From assembly GCA_963921195.1 (NCBI GenBank), contig OY992537.1, positions 73,228,894 through 73,292,893 on the forward strand: 64,000 bases of DNA, given 5' to 3'. The notes under the pieces were generated by a model. It did not search any database. It was not told where the DNA came from and saw only the letters and a list, made by a program, of their open reading frames with translations. The DNA is from Pegoplata infirma. Lineage: Eukaryota; Arthropoda; Insecta; Diptera; Anthomyiidae. The translations under genes were made by a program, and so were the position numbers. This document shows, piece after piece, positions 32,323-44,217 of this stretch (the first letter of the stretch is position 1; every line of letters begins with the position of its first letter).

Positions 32323-33496
32323 AATAAGTCTGTTATAAGTATGAAAACAGTAATTCTTATTTTCTTTTTTGTTAAACGTTAGCAATTATTTTAAAATTAG
32401 ACACCAGCCTAAAAACATTATAATGTTAAAAGAAAGGTAATTTTATGTAACATAAACTTTCATAATATTAGGTCGTTTTTATTTTTTTAAAGTTTGGGCT
32501 ACGACAAATAAAAATTCCTGTATCTCGAAATTTTGAGAACTTTTTCCTATATAGCAATCCATTAGTTTCCTTAAATATAAAACCGTAACTTCCACTGTAT
32601 CACAAACCAAGTATTTTTCTTTACATTCATACTAAGCACATTTTTTTAAGTTTAGTTTATTTTTTTTTTCGCTTACTTCATATCCATCTTTCAGTTATGT
32701 TTATGTTGTTTTCTGTTTTCATATAGTCATATTTAAAACACTTTAAAGTCGGCGCATACTTCAGCACTTATTCGAACTCTTCAAACTCCCATCATTTCCA
32801 TTTATGTCGTAAATATTCGAACGAGTAAGATGCCCTTTATGTTTCCACCACGTTTAAGCCATTAACAACAACCAGGCTCAACATATGGTTCACTTCATTT
32901 TTTGTTAAACTGGTAAAACAGAGATTCAATATAAGTATTTTTTTTTTATTTTGTTGCCAGCTTCTGCTTCCTTAGTTGTATTATAATAACCTTGTGCCTT
33001 ACAAAAGGAATGTATGTATGTGTGGCTGTCAGTATGTAACTTATGTCTGAATGTTGCTGATCATTTTGTATCTGATAACAGCAATATGTATGTATGAACA
33101 GAAAAAAAGGAGCGTGCGTATGCATGCATAGTTGTGCATTTAAAAAAGCGTTAAAAAAAGAACATTCTATACATTGCAATTGTTGCATTGAAACCAAGTT
33201 TTTGGTGTTGTTGCTGTTGTTGTTGGTGTAGTAGACCTGTTGGTGGAAATAGTTTTATGCTTCTTTTATTACCAAATTTGGTTACATTGCCAACATATTT
33301 TTGGAGACAATCGATCTGTTGTAGTTGATAATGGTTAAAGTAGTTGTTAGTACGAGGTAGTTGCTGTTGTTTGTTATTGCAATAACCAACATACAGACAG
33401 ACATAACATCACCATATGCTGTTTAGTGTGTGTGTCGGTTTTAGCACGTTCATCAATCTTTATTATGCAGAGGTAGGGTGAAGTGGGAAGGGGTTT
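32323..33496. other. Apparently single-copy stretch with small microsatellites
   Basis: No gene recognised. Imperfect GTTGTTGCTGTTGTTGTTGG lies at 33205-33230. TATGTATGTGTG words lie near 33010 and 33085. The base mix is less AT-extreme than elsewhere, so regulatory DNA is possible but unsupported. Confidence 0.45.
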
Positions 33497-34211
33497 CCCA
33501 GTTGGAAAATGTGTCACTGAGGAAATTTCAACAGTGATTCCTTGAGGAAATGTCTTCAGGTTCTGACAAATCATAGGTAATCCTTGATGACATGTCCTAA
33601 CATTGTCAGCATTGAATGTTTGTTTTAAGAGTGTAGACAATTCCTCTAAGACGTCTAAAAGGAAATGTCTTCAGAATAGCAGTATATTAAATTAGAATTT
33701 CAAATTTGGGCAACTCTTCAATTTCCAAGGAAAAGATGGCAATATTATCGATTTATTTAAAATAAAATCAAAATCTAACAAGTAGAATAAAAGTAATAAA
33801 TAGACAAACAATTTTCAAAATAAAGTTTGGAACAAGTAGTTAGGTGTGGGACTAATAAACTGGAGGTCCCAGGTTCAAATCCAGTTGGGACTAAAAAAGG
33901 CGAAAAGTTTTTTCTAAATATGAGAAAGATAATTTTTAAAGGAAAATTGATAAAAGTAAAAACTAAAAGAAATACGAAATTTTTTTGTATTTTCGCATGA
34001 CCTACGTCAGACATTTCCCCACAGAAGTCTTAGGTGACACGTCCCCAGAAGGTCAGCCCTGACCACTGCTGACTTTGAGTGAGGACATTTTGAAAATTTG
34101 TATGAAACTATCCTTAACCCAGTACATAGAGATGTCTTGTGGATGTCAGCAGTGACCCTGACATGTCACCGCTCCGTCACTGAGGATGGCTCGAATACGT
34201 TGCCAACTGGG
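33497..34211. mobile_element. 715-bp MITE with CCCAGTTGG ends, copy 2
   Basis: Near-identical in sequence and length to 23587-24301, same ends. The flanks are TTT and TTA rather than a clean TA pair, so the target duplication is unclear here. The tRNA-like segment is retained. Confidence 0.75.
33825..33890 (+). ncRNA. tRNA-like segment inside MITE copy 2
   Basis: Same A-box-like (with GTAGTTAGG instead of GTGGTAAGG) and perfect B box (GTTCAAATC) as in copy 1. A tRNA-derived relic. Confidence 0.4.
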
Positions 34212-34552
34212 TTAAGCATATATCATGGGATAGACAAAATACAAAATATTAGAAATAATAAAGAAAATGAAGGACGAAAATAGTATTCAAAACAAAAGAC
34301 TTAAGACACAAACCTTTTTAATTTACATACAAGAGATGAGTACTGAAGTGAAGTATCCATTTTAAAAATATTTAAAAAAAAAAAATATGTTGCAATAAAA
34401 CATGGCAACATTCTTTTCATAGGATGTATTACCTTTCTTACAGTAAATTTCCTGAATTAAAGAAAAAAAGTCCATTACAAAGTCCATTTCAAGAGTTAAA
34501 TTGTTTTACAAATATTTTCTGCAAACCAAGCTGGTGAATAAAACGTAACATA
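34212..34552. other. No gene; ends in a GGTGAATAAAACGTAACATA word
   Basis: AT-rich. The AAGCTGGTGAATAAAACGTA word at 34529 belongs to the TTCACC/GGTGAA module, whose counterpart at 36096 lies beyond the Tc1-like element. Confidence 0.4.
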
Positions 34553-36088
34553 CAGTGCAAGTAAAAAGTATTTGTCGATTTATTTTTTTTTATAAATGCT
34601 ATATTTTTGCCATGAAACTGCAAATTTTTTTTTATTTTTTTGCATACATAATGTTAATTACGTCTTCTATCCAAATCCCAACAAAAATAACAAAGAATAC
34701 ATAAAATAAAGCCAACATAATTAATAACAAGAAAAATTACATAAAATAAAAACAAAAAAGTATTCGTCTGTTTTCAGGAACTGAAATTATCACTCTGCGA
34801 TTTGGACTTTGAACGTTTTTTGGACCAACACTACTCTTTATTACAGCCGTCAAACATCTAGGCATGGAATTGACGTAATTGAGCATTATTTCCGGTATAA
34901 TTTTACCAAATTTTTCTTTTAATGCATTTCTTAAGTTTTTCTTATCAGAAATGTGTTTTTTTTTTCAATGACTTGGTCGAGATCCTCCCATATATCCTCG
35001 ATTTGGTTAATATCTGGACTTCGGAAAGCGTCTTATCCATATTGAAACATTTTATAATAACTATAACTCCGTATAAAGAGCCACATGCTTTGGGTTGTTA
35101 TCTTTAGTAAATATATAATTGCTTGGTAAGCGCTTTGTTTTTAAACTATCTTGGAGGTAAGCATTTTTGATGTAAATGTAGACCTTTTAGTCCATAATAC
35201 ATTGAACAATTTTTTTTGCCACTCCACGTTCGTCTTTATACACCCCCTAACTAGTTGGGAACTTCAGCATGTTTAACAGAGCATGTTAGGGTATTCTTTT
35301 GCGTTTCCGTTTACGACTTTCACCACACTTTAACCATTCCATCAGACTTGAATAGGTTAAATATACTGTCATTGGTAAAAATTATTCGGTTCTAGTGCAT
35401 AAGGTTATGATTAAGGTAAGTTTTGACGTGTTTCAAACGCTTCGGCATGTTTTTTTCTTGGTATAAAGTGTTTTCTACGGGAAGTACGTGGCTTTATGCA
35501 GTATATTGCGAATAGTTTCAACCGAAGCTTGTTAACATAGTCGTAAAATACTTGCGCAGCTATACAGACGCAGTTTTTAATGGACCCTTTGTGATATTTT
35601 TGACGGCTATTGCTCTTTTTTTGATCAGTCAACAAGTTGAAGATCCGATTTTTTTTATTATTTACATACCGCCTGGTTCTCGCGTACCTATAAAAACGCT
35701 GTTGCTAGTGGTAATGAGTCTAATAACCGCTTGGGCTATATTTTTTAAAGAACTTTCTTTTTTGACTCTATTGATGATGATTTCTCCTTCTTCTTTGGTA
35801 CTTTTTTTAGAATTCCGCCCTATTCTTCCAATTTGCACGATTCCGATCGGGATTTCAGAAACAATTCTTAACTTACTAAAATCCTTAGACGCTGTAAGTT
35901 TTTTAAATCAAATCGCTGTTTTACTAGTGGAGAATTTCACAAAACAGCAAAACGACGAATACTTTTTTGGAAAAAATATTTGAGCTTTATATATCTTTCG
36001 CTTTTTTAGCAAAGAAGATGAAAATTCAAATCACCAAAAACAGCATTTTTTTTTTTATATTGAGAGCCAAAGAATATTTGTAAACTTG
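34553..36088 (-). mobile_element. Decayed Tc1-like element with IR/DR-type ends
   Basis: The left end is TA then CAGTGCAAGTAAAAAGTATT. An inner repeat of the motif, AAAAAAGTATTCGTC (34754-34768), is exactly mirrored by GACGAATACTTTTTT (35954-35968). The outer right end (about 36070) is degraded. It lies inside a TTCACC/GGTGAA module that resumes at 36096, so it inserted there. Confidence 0.65.
34775..35905 (-). pseudogene. Tc1-like transposase, heavily mutated
   Basis: The minus-strand translation in shifting frames gives, in order: an N-terminal KKESSLKNIAQAV helix-turn-helix segment; QKRAIAVKNITKGPLKTAS; NRIIFTNDSIFNLFKSDG, where the first catalytic position reads ND instead of DE; SPDINQIEDIWEDLDQVIE-like residues (Tc1 SPDLNPIE motif); and SMPRCLTAVI. 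The 143-codon plus-strand frame at 35552-35983 is its antisense shadow. Multiple stops and frameshifts make it non-functional. Confidence 0.7.
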
Positions 36089-36095
36089 GATAATA

Positions 36096-36150
36096 ATTCA
36101 CCTCGTGGTGAATAAAAAACTATTCCCCAGCTGGTGAATAAAACATAACA
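36096..36150. repeat. TTCACC/GGTGAA palindromic module
   Basis: AATTCACCTCGTGGTGAATA and CCCCAGCTGGTGAATAAAAC, as at 27450 and 32160. Confidence 0.5.
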
Positions 36151-36224
36151 TAATTTTTTTCATAAATTTTTGGTTTTAATCAATATTTTTTTTAATCAAT
36201 ATTATTTTTATTCATATTTTTTCA

Positions 36225-36955
36225 TAAATAGTAATTGTGTTAATATATTGTTGGACTGTATATTTTATTTAGTTCGGTTTCAGTCCATATTAATTATTTC
36301 TGAGAAATAGTAATTGTTGTACAATGAGAAAATCTGAAAAAAAAAATCAAGTGACAACACAGGCTAAGTGGAGATGTCGACAGCTTTCGGAAGATGCCAC
36401 CCTTCCATCATCAGCACTCCTTCGATTGCCACACACTTAATGTGTGTCAGATTAAAAAGCCATTTAAATGAAACTTTTGAACAAATTAAGAACTGGAATT
36501 ACACCTCTTTGTGTTGAATAACCCGTATTCACCATCATTCGTGTTGTATTCATTTGGCAGAAACTTAATCCATCTTAACTTTTTAACAGACTTGTATTTT
36601 TCCCATTGTTAACCCTTAGTAGGACTTTTCAAGTCTTGAAAAATGTCCGTTAGGTTGGAAATTTTGTTTTATATTTCTAATTCTTAGAAATATTACTAAA
36701 TTGCAATGTACCTTATGAGTTGTGTAGTAATTGTGTTTATATATTGTTGGACTGTATATTTTATAACTGAATTTTTATTTAGTTCGGTTTGAGTCCATAT
36801 TAATTATTTCTGAGAAATAATTATTGTTGTACAATGAGAAAATCTGAAAAAAATCATGTGACAACACAGGCTAAGTTTCATTTAAATGGCTAATTTTAAT
36901 CTGACACACATTAAGTGTGTGACAATCGAAGGAGTGCTGATGATGGAAGTGAAGT
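36225..36955. repeat. Duplicated block with one half inverted
   Basis: TATATTGTTGGACTGTATAT to GACAACACAGGCTAAGT occurs in the same orientation at 36240 and 36735. The adjoining part (CATCATCAGCACTCCTTCGA, CACACTTAATGTGTGTCAGA) is plus-oriented at 36405-36470 but inverted at 36880-36945. The repeat breaks at the word GGCTAAGT. Confidence 0.65.
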
Positions 36956-37694
36956 TTTTTGGAAAGTTTCATTTACTCTGTCTAGAAAGACATTTTACCA
37001 CTTAATTAATATAATTTTATCATTGTTTAAATTATGTTTTAATACACACGCCCACAAAAAGGGGCGGGCTGGAAAAAACTTACTTTCCTGATCATATTGG
37101 TTTAAGTGCAGGTCGATGAACTACATATGAATTAAAAATGTTTCATTTTGTTTTTCGATGGTAGATACTTTTGAAAAGTCTAGCTCTTTGGATGGTTTCT
37201 TCAGACAGATGGACGGACGTGCATAGAATATCTTAAAGCTGGGTTAGCTACCCGTAACTGCCCCCTAACGTAGCGATCAAAATCAAATAAAAAATCACGT
37301 AGACGTCTGCAAAGAGAATAAGTGCTCTCATTTGTTCTCATATAACTCAGCCTTTAGAATATATCATGGATTATTAGCACTGTTCAACAAATTTGAGGTG
37401 ACTTAATGTATTTGGCTTGATACCAAAATAAAACAAAGTACCCTAATAGTAGAGACGTACTTATATTTTTTAACGGTCCACTGAAGTTTTTCAAAAGCGA
37501 ATAGAATAATTGAAATAAATGGTGTAAATAAAATTATGAGCCAAATAATATGCTTAGATGTCTTCAGTAAAATTTCAAGGTGCTTCTTTTCTAAAAACAT
37601 ATCAACCATCTATCGCTCATTTAAAGGGATCACTTTAGTCCTTTTTTCACAAATTGTCACAGAAGTGCAGTGAGTCAAAAAATATGTATAATTA
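36956..37694. other. Mostly unassigned; DINE-1-like core fragment near 37200
   Basis: The reverse complement of 37200-37245 reads TAAGATATTCTATGCACGTC then CGTCC, a worn family B core. The rest is AT-rich without a recognised gene. Confidence 0.4.
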
Positions 37695-39954
37695 CACTGT
37701 GGAACAAATTCAGGTTAGCAAAAGTTAGGTCGTTTTTCAGCATATTGTTTATATGGTTTTTTGGCTATAACTCGTCGACTAATTGATATTTTTCAATCTG
37801 TAAATTACTGCTAGAGACCTGTCCAACAATTAAAATTTTTTAAAAAATTGATTTAGAAAATTTTTCTAGTGCTTATGAAGCAAAATATTTTCAAAAAGCA
37901 TGAAAAAAAAAAATTTCCAACATTTTGCTTCATAAGCATGACATGCATGACTAAAAAAAATAATTATTTTTTTTTAAACGATTTTTCCGCCCCCTGCTGT
38001 GGGTTTTTGGAACTTTTTTAAGAGTTAAAAAAAACTGCCGTTGTTATAATTTTTGCTGTAGAATCGACTGGTGAAATCAGATTTGCAATATATTCAGCGG
38101 ATTTTTCAGATTTCAAAATCCGCGTTTTCAGATGCGTTGAACTCCCCCAAGGAGCGAATATTTTTCCAAGAAAAAATACACCTATAAGTCTGCTAAAAAG
38201 GGCATTTAAAGTATTAAAATGTTCTGCGAATATTATTTGCATGCAATTTCACTAAGGGCTTTAATGGCTAAAAGTTCATCAGGCCTATTTAAAAGTCTTA
38301 AAAAAGTAAAGTTGTAAAATTAACCCATACATTTTTTTAAAATTTACCGAAATTGTTAATAATTTAAAATTTTACTATCTTATGCACTTCCAACCTTTAG
38401 TGACTTCTAGTGAAATTTGTTGCGGAAAATATTTGTAGAACATTTTAAACCATTAAATGTCTTTTTTGGAGGACTCTTACGTATTTGCTTAAAAAAAATT
38501 GTCCCTTAAAATAGTAGATAGAGGGCTAATTTGGTCTAAGAAAAGAATCACCATAAAATTCTATATTACACTCAAAAAAATCCATTAACTTAAACTTTGG
38601 AAAATTTTTCTTCAAAATAGTTTATAAATTTTCCCACAATTTAGTTAAATTTAACTAAAATTTGGGAAATTTTCCCAACTTTTAGGAAAAAAAATTAGTT
38701 CATGGACTGTTAAATAGGCCATAATTTTCCTTAAATGGAATTCCCAAATACATGGAAGAAATTCTTACCGTCATATAAATTTCCCCCAAATAATTGAAAA
38801 ATAATCTTGATTTTTAAGACATATTTCTAAAAGCAAAATTTAGTTCAAAAAATTCAGTTTTAGGACGTAATTTCCTACCAATTAGTTCATCATATTTATC
38901 TTCTTTAATTTGAGGAAGTTTTTTCCACAAGTTTAGTAAATTTTTCATAACTTGAAATTGTTTTGTTGATTTATTTTTTTTTTTCATGCTTGCTTGTAGT
39001 TCACATTTTGTTTATTATTAGCAGTATATGAAAAAGAGAGTTTGGTCTTGTATAACAAATAATAAATTTAATGTTTACATTTTTTCCTACACATGTATGT
39101 GTTAGGGCAAATATAATATTTTAATCACAACAAAGGCCTTGGCTTTGGCGTGTTTTCCCATAGTCTGGGAACAAACGTTAAAGACAAAGTCTTTGTTGTA
39201 ATTTAACTTTAAAAACTAATGAGATTTATTACTTGATTAAAAGAAACAAACGTCTTTTTATATTTATAATGAAAAATGTACATAATGAGAATTCTGTCTG
39301 TATTCACATGCTATTCTATAAATAATCCAATAAAAATATGAAATTAACTAATTTTTAGGAAAAATGTCCTCATCAGAAATGTTTTTTAAACTAAAAAATG
39401 GGAAATTTTTTCCCACTTTCTAGTTCAAATTTGTCCTTATTTTTAGGAAAAATATGGACTAAAAAGTAGGAACACATGGCAATGGAGCTAAATCATTATC
39501 AATTTTCCTTGGATTTAGTTAATTTTCCCATTTTTTAGTTAGTTTTTTTTCTGAGTGTAATAATTAGAACCTTTTTAAAGCATTTTACGTATGCCGCACA
39601 AACTTAAAACTTTTGACGACTCCTAGTGAATTTTGTCGCAGGAAATATTCGTAGAAAATATATACACGTTTTAGTGGACTTCTATAACAGTTTTTGAAAA
39701 AAAAGGAGCGATAGAGGGTTAATAAAAAAAAAACACAATAAAATTTTACTGAAAAAATGTCAACACATTATTTTCGCTCAGAAGTATATTTATTTCATTT
39801 ATTTTACTCAATTCATAAGGCTTTGAAAAAATTTCAGTGGGGCATTAAAAAAACTGAAAACACGTGACACAAATCCTTTGGGGTTTTGGTCCACTATTCG
39901 GGCACTTTCGTTTTTTTTTGTCTCTAGCCAAAAAAATGTTTGTGTTGAACTGTG
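37695..39954. mobile_element. TTA-flanked foldback element, copy with nested insertion
   Basis: Starts CACTGTGGAACAAATTC after TTA (37692-37694) and ends GTGTTGAACTGTG before TTA (39955-39957). The internal words match the 54981 element (AACATTTTA, AAATTTGTTGCGGAAAATAT, AGGGGTCATT-like). The 38569-39557 element sits inside. No transposase seen. Confidence 0.6.
38569..39557. mobile_element. CACTCAAA-type TIR element, TA target, nested
   Basis: CACTCAAAAAAATCCATTAA at the left and GTTTTTTTTCTGAGTG at the right, each next to TA. TTAACTAAA/TTTAGTTAA and GGAAAA/TTTTCC words are mirrored. The 989-bp body has no coding frame. Confidence 0.7.
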
Positions 39955-39957
39955 TTA

Positions 39958-41639
39958 TTATTGCATATAAAACAAAAGACTTAAGACACAAACTTCACAA
40001 ATTATGTAAATAAAATTGATCCCGTCATTTGCTTTCGCTTATCTTAATAGATCAATACTAAAATCGGTGTTTCTATACAAAAATTTATTTCGTTTAAAAA
40101 AACATTCCCCCCACCTGTTTAAGATACGCTACTGCTTGCAGCATTATAAACTTTCTGCCAAAGTTCAATGAGAAAAATCTTCTAGCTCTCAAAAAACAGT
40201 GTTACTTTAAAGGTTTTCCTTATAACCGCCTTTAGCGCTACTGAACATAAAGTTGATTCCCAAGGCGTTTGTGAAACATCATACAATTCCTGTTGAAATA
40301 TATTTAAGCTTCTGGCTGGCAAACCGATATTTAAGTCGATCGATAAGCAATCAATGCATTATTTTACGTTCTTTTCATACTTTAAGCAATGAAAACAACT
40401 ACAAAAAAAAAACTAAACTCATTCAATACATCGACTTCATTTAACCAAAAAATAAAATTTAAAATTATTTTATTTTTTGTAAAAATGTAAGCAATAAATT
40501 CGTTGCTTCCCAATTTTTTTTTTATAGTTATTTTTTTTTTCAAGTTTAGTATGCGCTTTATTCTTTTTGATCCTTTTGCATTTTGTGTATTCAGCCCAAA
40601 ATTTATGCACGTTAGTTTGGCAGTTTTCTTGGAATATCAATGTGATCAATCTCATTTTTTGTTGTGTTTCTTTTTAGTTTTATTTCGTTGTTTTGTGTTT
40701 TAGTTGCTGTTTTTTAACTGATTGCATATTTTTAAAAAGTTTTAAGGTTTTTCTTTTTTTGTAAATTTTATTTTAGAAGATTAACCCTTTAAAGTGCTTA
40801 TTTAAGATAAATTTTCTCTTTGTTATCTTCCATTTTTTATTTTTTTGAATATTTGGGTTTTCCAAAATTGTTCATAGTTTTTTTGATTTTGAAGAAATTT
40901 TTACAAGTTTTTTTAACTTTTGTTAAAAAATAAATAGTTTTTGTAAAGTCTTGTTTTTTCCATGAAATTGGGACGGTCTTTTTCGTGGTTGCTTCAAATG
41001 ACTCCATTGGAACAAGGATACTCAAAACATAATTGCCGATCTACCCTTAACTTTTTGTTCTGATCGTAGAACACAAATTTTGAGAAATCGGGTGTTTAAC
41101 TCATTAAGTCCTGTGTTTTCCATGTTTATTAGGGCGTTTCACTAAAAACTTTTTTTTTGGTTCTTTGCACCTCTTGAAGCGGAAAATGAATTTTTATGGC
41201 CTAAAATGTTTGAGATTTTTTTTTTCAGATTTTTAGAAAAGTCAACTCGATCAATCGATTTTTTCCAAAAAATGAGGTTATGAAACATATTTTTTTTTTT
41301 TTTTGTCCCCCTTCTTTTACAAAACTTGTTTGTCCCCCTTCTTTTACAAAACTGTATACTTACTACTAAATGTTGCTAGCCTCCTAAAAAAATATTCGCG
41401 GTCAAAGTTATACGTTCATGGGTTACTAAGATGACCTTAAAAGTAAAAATTCAGAACTTCCTGTTAATAACTTGAGAAATATGCAATGTATGAACGTGAC
41501 GTTGAATCCGTTAGATATGTCCTTAAAACATCTTTAATTTAAAACCAATCTGACAATTGTCACTTTAGTAGAAATATTAAAAAAAAAAAATTTTCCTATA
41601 AAAAAATTTTCAGAATTTTCTAAGATTTCGAGACATTTT
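39958..41639. other. Apparently single-copy AT-rich stretch
   Basis: Short overlapping frames on both strands (around 40253-40703) show no motif and are rich in Phe/Lys from A/T runs. A 25-bp unit (TTGTCCCCCTTCTTTTACAA) is duplicated at 41306-41352. Confidence 0.45.
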
Positions 41640-41702
41640 CTCTAGTAAAATCCTTTTCTTTCTCTTTTTCTTCTCTTCTTTCTTTCTTTCTTTCTTTGTT
41701 CC
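41640..41702 (+). repeat. CTTT microsatellite
   Basis: TTCTTTCTTTCTTTCTTTC run. Its reverse complement recurs at 43250-43291 as part of an inverted duplication. Confidence 0.75.
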
Positions 41703-41955
41703 TTTCTTTTGGCCTTAACACTAATCTATTTAAAAAAAACTTAAGCCCCCAGCTAAAAATAATGGATACAAGCTCATGTACGATCATATATGATAATTTA
41801 TGTTAAGGGTGGACCAATATATGATCGCATATTATCATATGTTTTACCATATATGGTCACATATTGAATAAGCGCCAATTTTAATATATGTTCATATCTG
41901 ATCATATACATATGTTTTCGAATTAATGATGTATGGTCAGATGTATATCATATAT

Positions 41956-41993
41956 AAAGGCCGAATAAATAAAATGTATTTATTCGGCCTTTA
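41956..41993. repeat. 38-bp perfect hairpin
   Basis: AAAGGCCGAATAAATA pairs with TATTTATTCGGCCTTT around AAATG. The arm sequence recurs at about 42030 and 43435. Confidence 0.6.
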
Positions 41994-42521
41994 TATATGT
42001 ATAGCTCTAATCGAATATATATACATATATAAAGGCCGAATAAATACATTTTATTTTTATGTACCTTTTGGTACTAAAAATAAAAAAACAACATTTAACA
42101 CAAAGTTTAGTACGACTTATCCTACCAACACTATTGTTTGGTTAGGTACTGTTGTTATTGTAAAATAACAGCAACACATATATTAATAATTACCGATGGT
42201 GATTTAGTATATACAATTTTTGCTTTAAAAGAGTTATTTTTGTTGGAAAACAGATTTCGGACCTTCATAATAGTATTTCTCAAATAACTTGTGAAATATA
42301 TCAAATATTATGTCTGGTTTGATGTTTGATTGACCAACGATGATTCTCTAAAGTCTGCTGAAGATTCCTTAGTGGGGATGAAACTGATCAGTACAGACAT
42401 ATTATGAGATGAGTAACTTTTTTAAAGCAATAAATTAAAAATACTCTATTATGACAATATCATATATAGAAATATTTTTGGGCCTCGAACTAGAATAAAA
42501 CTCTAATCGAATATATATTAT

Positions 42522-42600
42522 GAAAAAGTTAATAAATTGTATGAATTTGTTCATAAATACTATGAAAATCGTTCATGGAAAAAAAAATTTTTTGTGTGTG
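42522..42600 (+). repeat. Half of the CACACAAAAATT MITE
   Basis: AAAGTTAATAAATTGTATGA to ATCGTTCATGG then TTTTTTGTGTG, equal to the right half of the complete MITE at 47263-47522. Confidence 0.7.
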
Positions 42601-42960
42601 TTAAATTTCAAAACGATTTATATTATAATATGGTTATTAGAGGCATTTAAGCAAATTCAAAGGGAGCGTTTGTATGGGGGCTAGGTCTTAACATGGGCCG
42701 ATTTCCAATTTCAATAGGCTTCGTCCTTGGGCCAAAAGAAGCTAAAGTTTAAAATTTCAAGTAAATTGATTGAAAATTGCGACCTGTATCGTGCTTAAAC
42801 CAATAGATGGACAGACGGACATCGCTAAATCGACTCAAAAAGTAATTCTGAGTCGATCGGTATACTTAAAGGTAGGTCTATGACCAATATTTCGGGTAGT
42901 TACAAACATCAGCACTAACTAATTATACCCTGTACCACAGAGTGGTGTAGGGTATAAAAA
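42600..42960 (-). mobile_element. DINE-1-like 5' part (family A), reversed
   Basis: The reverse complement starts TTTTATACCCTACACCACTC and runs through GATGTCCGTCTGTCCATC to GGCCGATTTCC-like sequence, stopping at a MITE boundary. It has its counterpart 3' part at 43691-44139. Confidence 0.75.
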
Positions 42961-42978
42961 CTTGTATTTTTTTCCGGC

Positions 42979-43207
42979 CCGGATAAAATGAAATTGTATA
43001 TGAGCATATATGAACACATCTGACCATACATCATTAATTCGAAAACATATGTATATGATCAGATATGAACATATATTAAAATTGGCGCTTATTCAATATG
43101 TGACCATATATGGTAAAACATATGATAATATGCGATCATATATTGGTCCACCCTTAACATAAATTATCATATATGATCGTACATGAGCTTGTATCCATTA
43201 TTTTTAG
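42979..43207. mobile_element. 229-bp MITE, ends CCCGGATAAAA / TTTTTAGCCGGG
   Basis: AT-rich body with many CATATATGA/TCATATATG words. An inverted, left-truncated copy is at 41752-41940. Ends resemble the CCCGTGTAAAAAT and CCCGAGTAAAAAT families, but a TA pair is not visible here. Confidence 0.6.
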
Positions 43208-43504
43208 CCGGGGGCTTAAGTTTTTTTTTAAATAGATTAGTGTTAAGGCCAAAAGAAAGAAACAAAGAAAGAAAGAAGAGAAGAAAAAGAAACTGATCAG
43301 TACAGACATACTATGAGATGAGTAACTTTTTTAAAGCAATAAATTAAAAATACTCTATTATGACAATATCATATATAGAAATATTTTTGGTCCTCGAACT
43401 AGAATAAAACTCTAATCGAATATATATACATATATAAAGGCCGAATAAATACATTTTATTTTTATGTACCTTTTGGTACTAAAAATAAAAAAACAACATT
43501 TTTC

Positions 43505-43690
43505 AAAATATTTATAAACTTTTTCATAGTATTTATAAAAAATGTTAAAAATTCTTAAATTGGGCATATTATGATTTATTCATAAATACTATGAAAAAGT
43601 TTATAAATATTATGAAAAAGTTAATAAATTGTATGAATTTGTTCATAAATACTATGAAAATCGTTCATGGGGAAAAAAATTTTTTTGTGT
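43505..43690. repeat. CACACAAAAATT MITE, left-truncated
   Basis: Matches the complete MITE (47263-47522) from its left third to its right end at TTTTTTTGTGTG. It abuts the 3' part of a DINE-1. Confidence 0.7.
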
Positions 43691-44139
43691 GCAGGTAATA
43701 AGATTTTGTATGCACAAACCATCATACCAAATTTCAAAGGAATCGGGTCAGCCCTTCTCGTAGTCCCCATACAAATCACCCTCCCAATATTCACATATTT
43801 CCCTCAAAATTCATAAAAATGGAAATATTTGATAATTTTTTTTTTTACGTGTTAAACGTGTACTTTAGTAACCTAATCAAATCGGAATATAATTGAACCG
43901 TTTTTGGACTTAGCCCCCCATATAAAAATTTCGACCGATATTCAGTTAAATCGGTCTATTGACAACAAAAACAAAAAAATCCACTAAAATTTGATCTGTG
44001 TGTGTTTTCTACACTAAATAAAGATCTAACAAAAGATAGGTCAAATCGGTCAATGTTTGGACTTGGGACCCATTTTCCGGAAAACACTGGTGTAGGGTAT
44101 CATATGGTCGGTCTTGACCGACTATAACTTTCTTACTTG
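43691..44139 (+). mobile_element. DINE-1-like 3' part (family A)
   Basis: From CAAACCATCATACCAAATTT through GGACTTGGGACCCATTTTCC to GGTCGGTCTTGACCGAC and CTTTCTTACTTG. Together with 42600-42960 it accounts for one whole element that was split by the MITE and then partly inverted. Confidence 0.75.
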
Positions 44140-44217
44140 TTTATATGAACGGTGTGAATTTGTGACAAGTTATGGGTCCGGGTGACATGTCACGTGACCT
44201 ATCATGGAGCTATTTAT

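Larger units (their letters stand above)
41648..43291. repeat. Inverted duplication, arms ~290 and ~270 bp
   Basis: The left arm 41648-41940 (CTTT run, TTAACACTAATCTATTTAAA, AAGCTCATGTACGATCATAT, TGATGTATGGTCAG) is reversed at 43020-43291. The arms include a CCC..TAAAAAT MITE, complete on the right (42979-43207). The spacer carries half a DINE-1 and half of another MITE. Confidence 0.75.

Noticed and set aside
35552..35983. 143-codon hydrophobic plus-strand frame resembling a membrane protein
   Set aside because: It is antisense to the N-terminal half of a decayed Tc1-like transposase; hydrophobicity comes from complementing Lys/Asn-rich codons.
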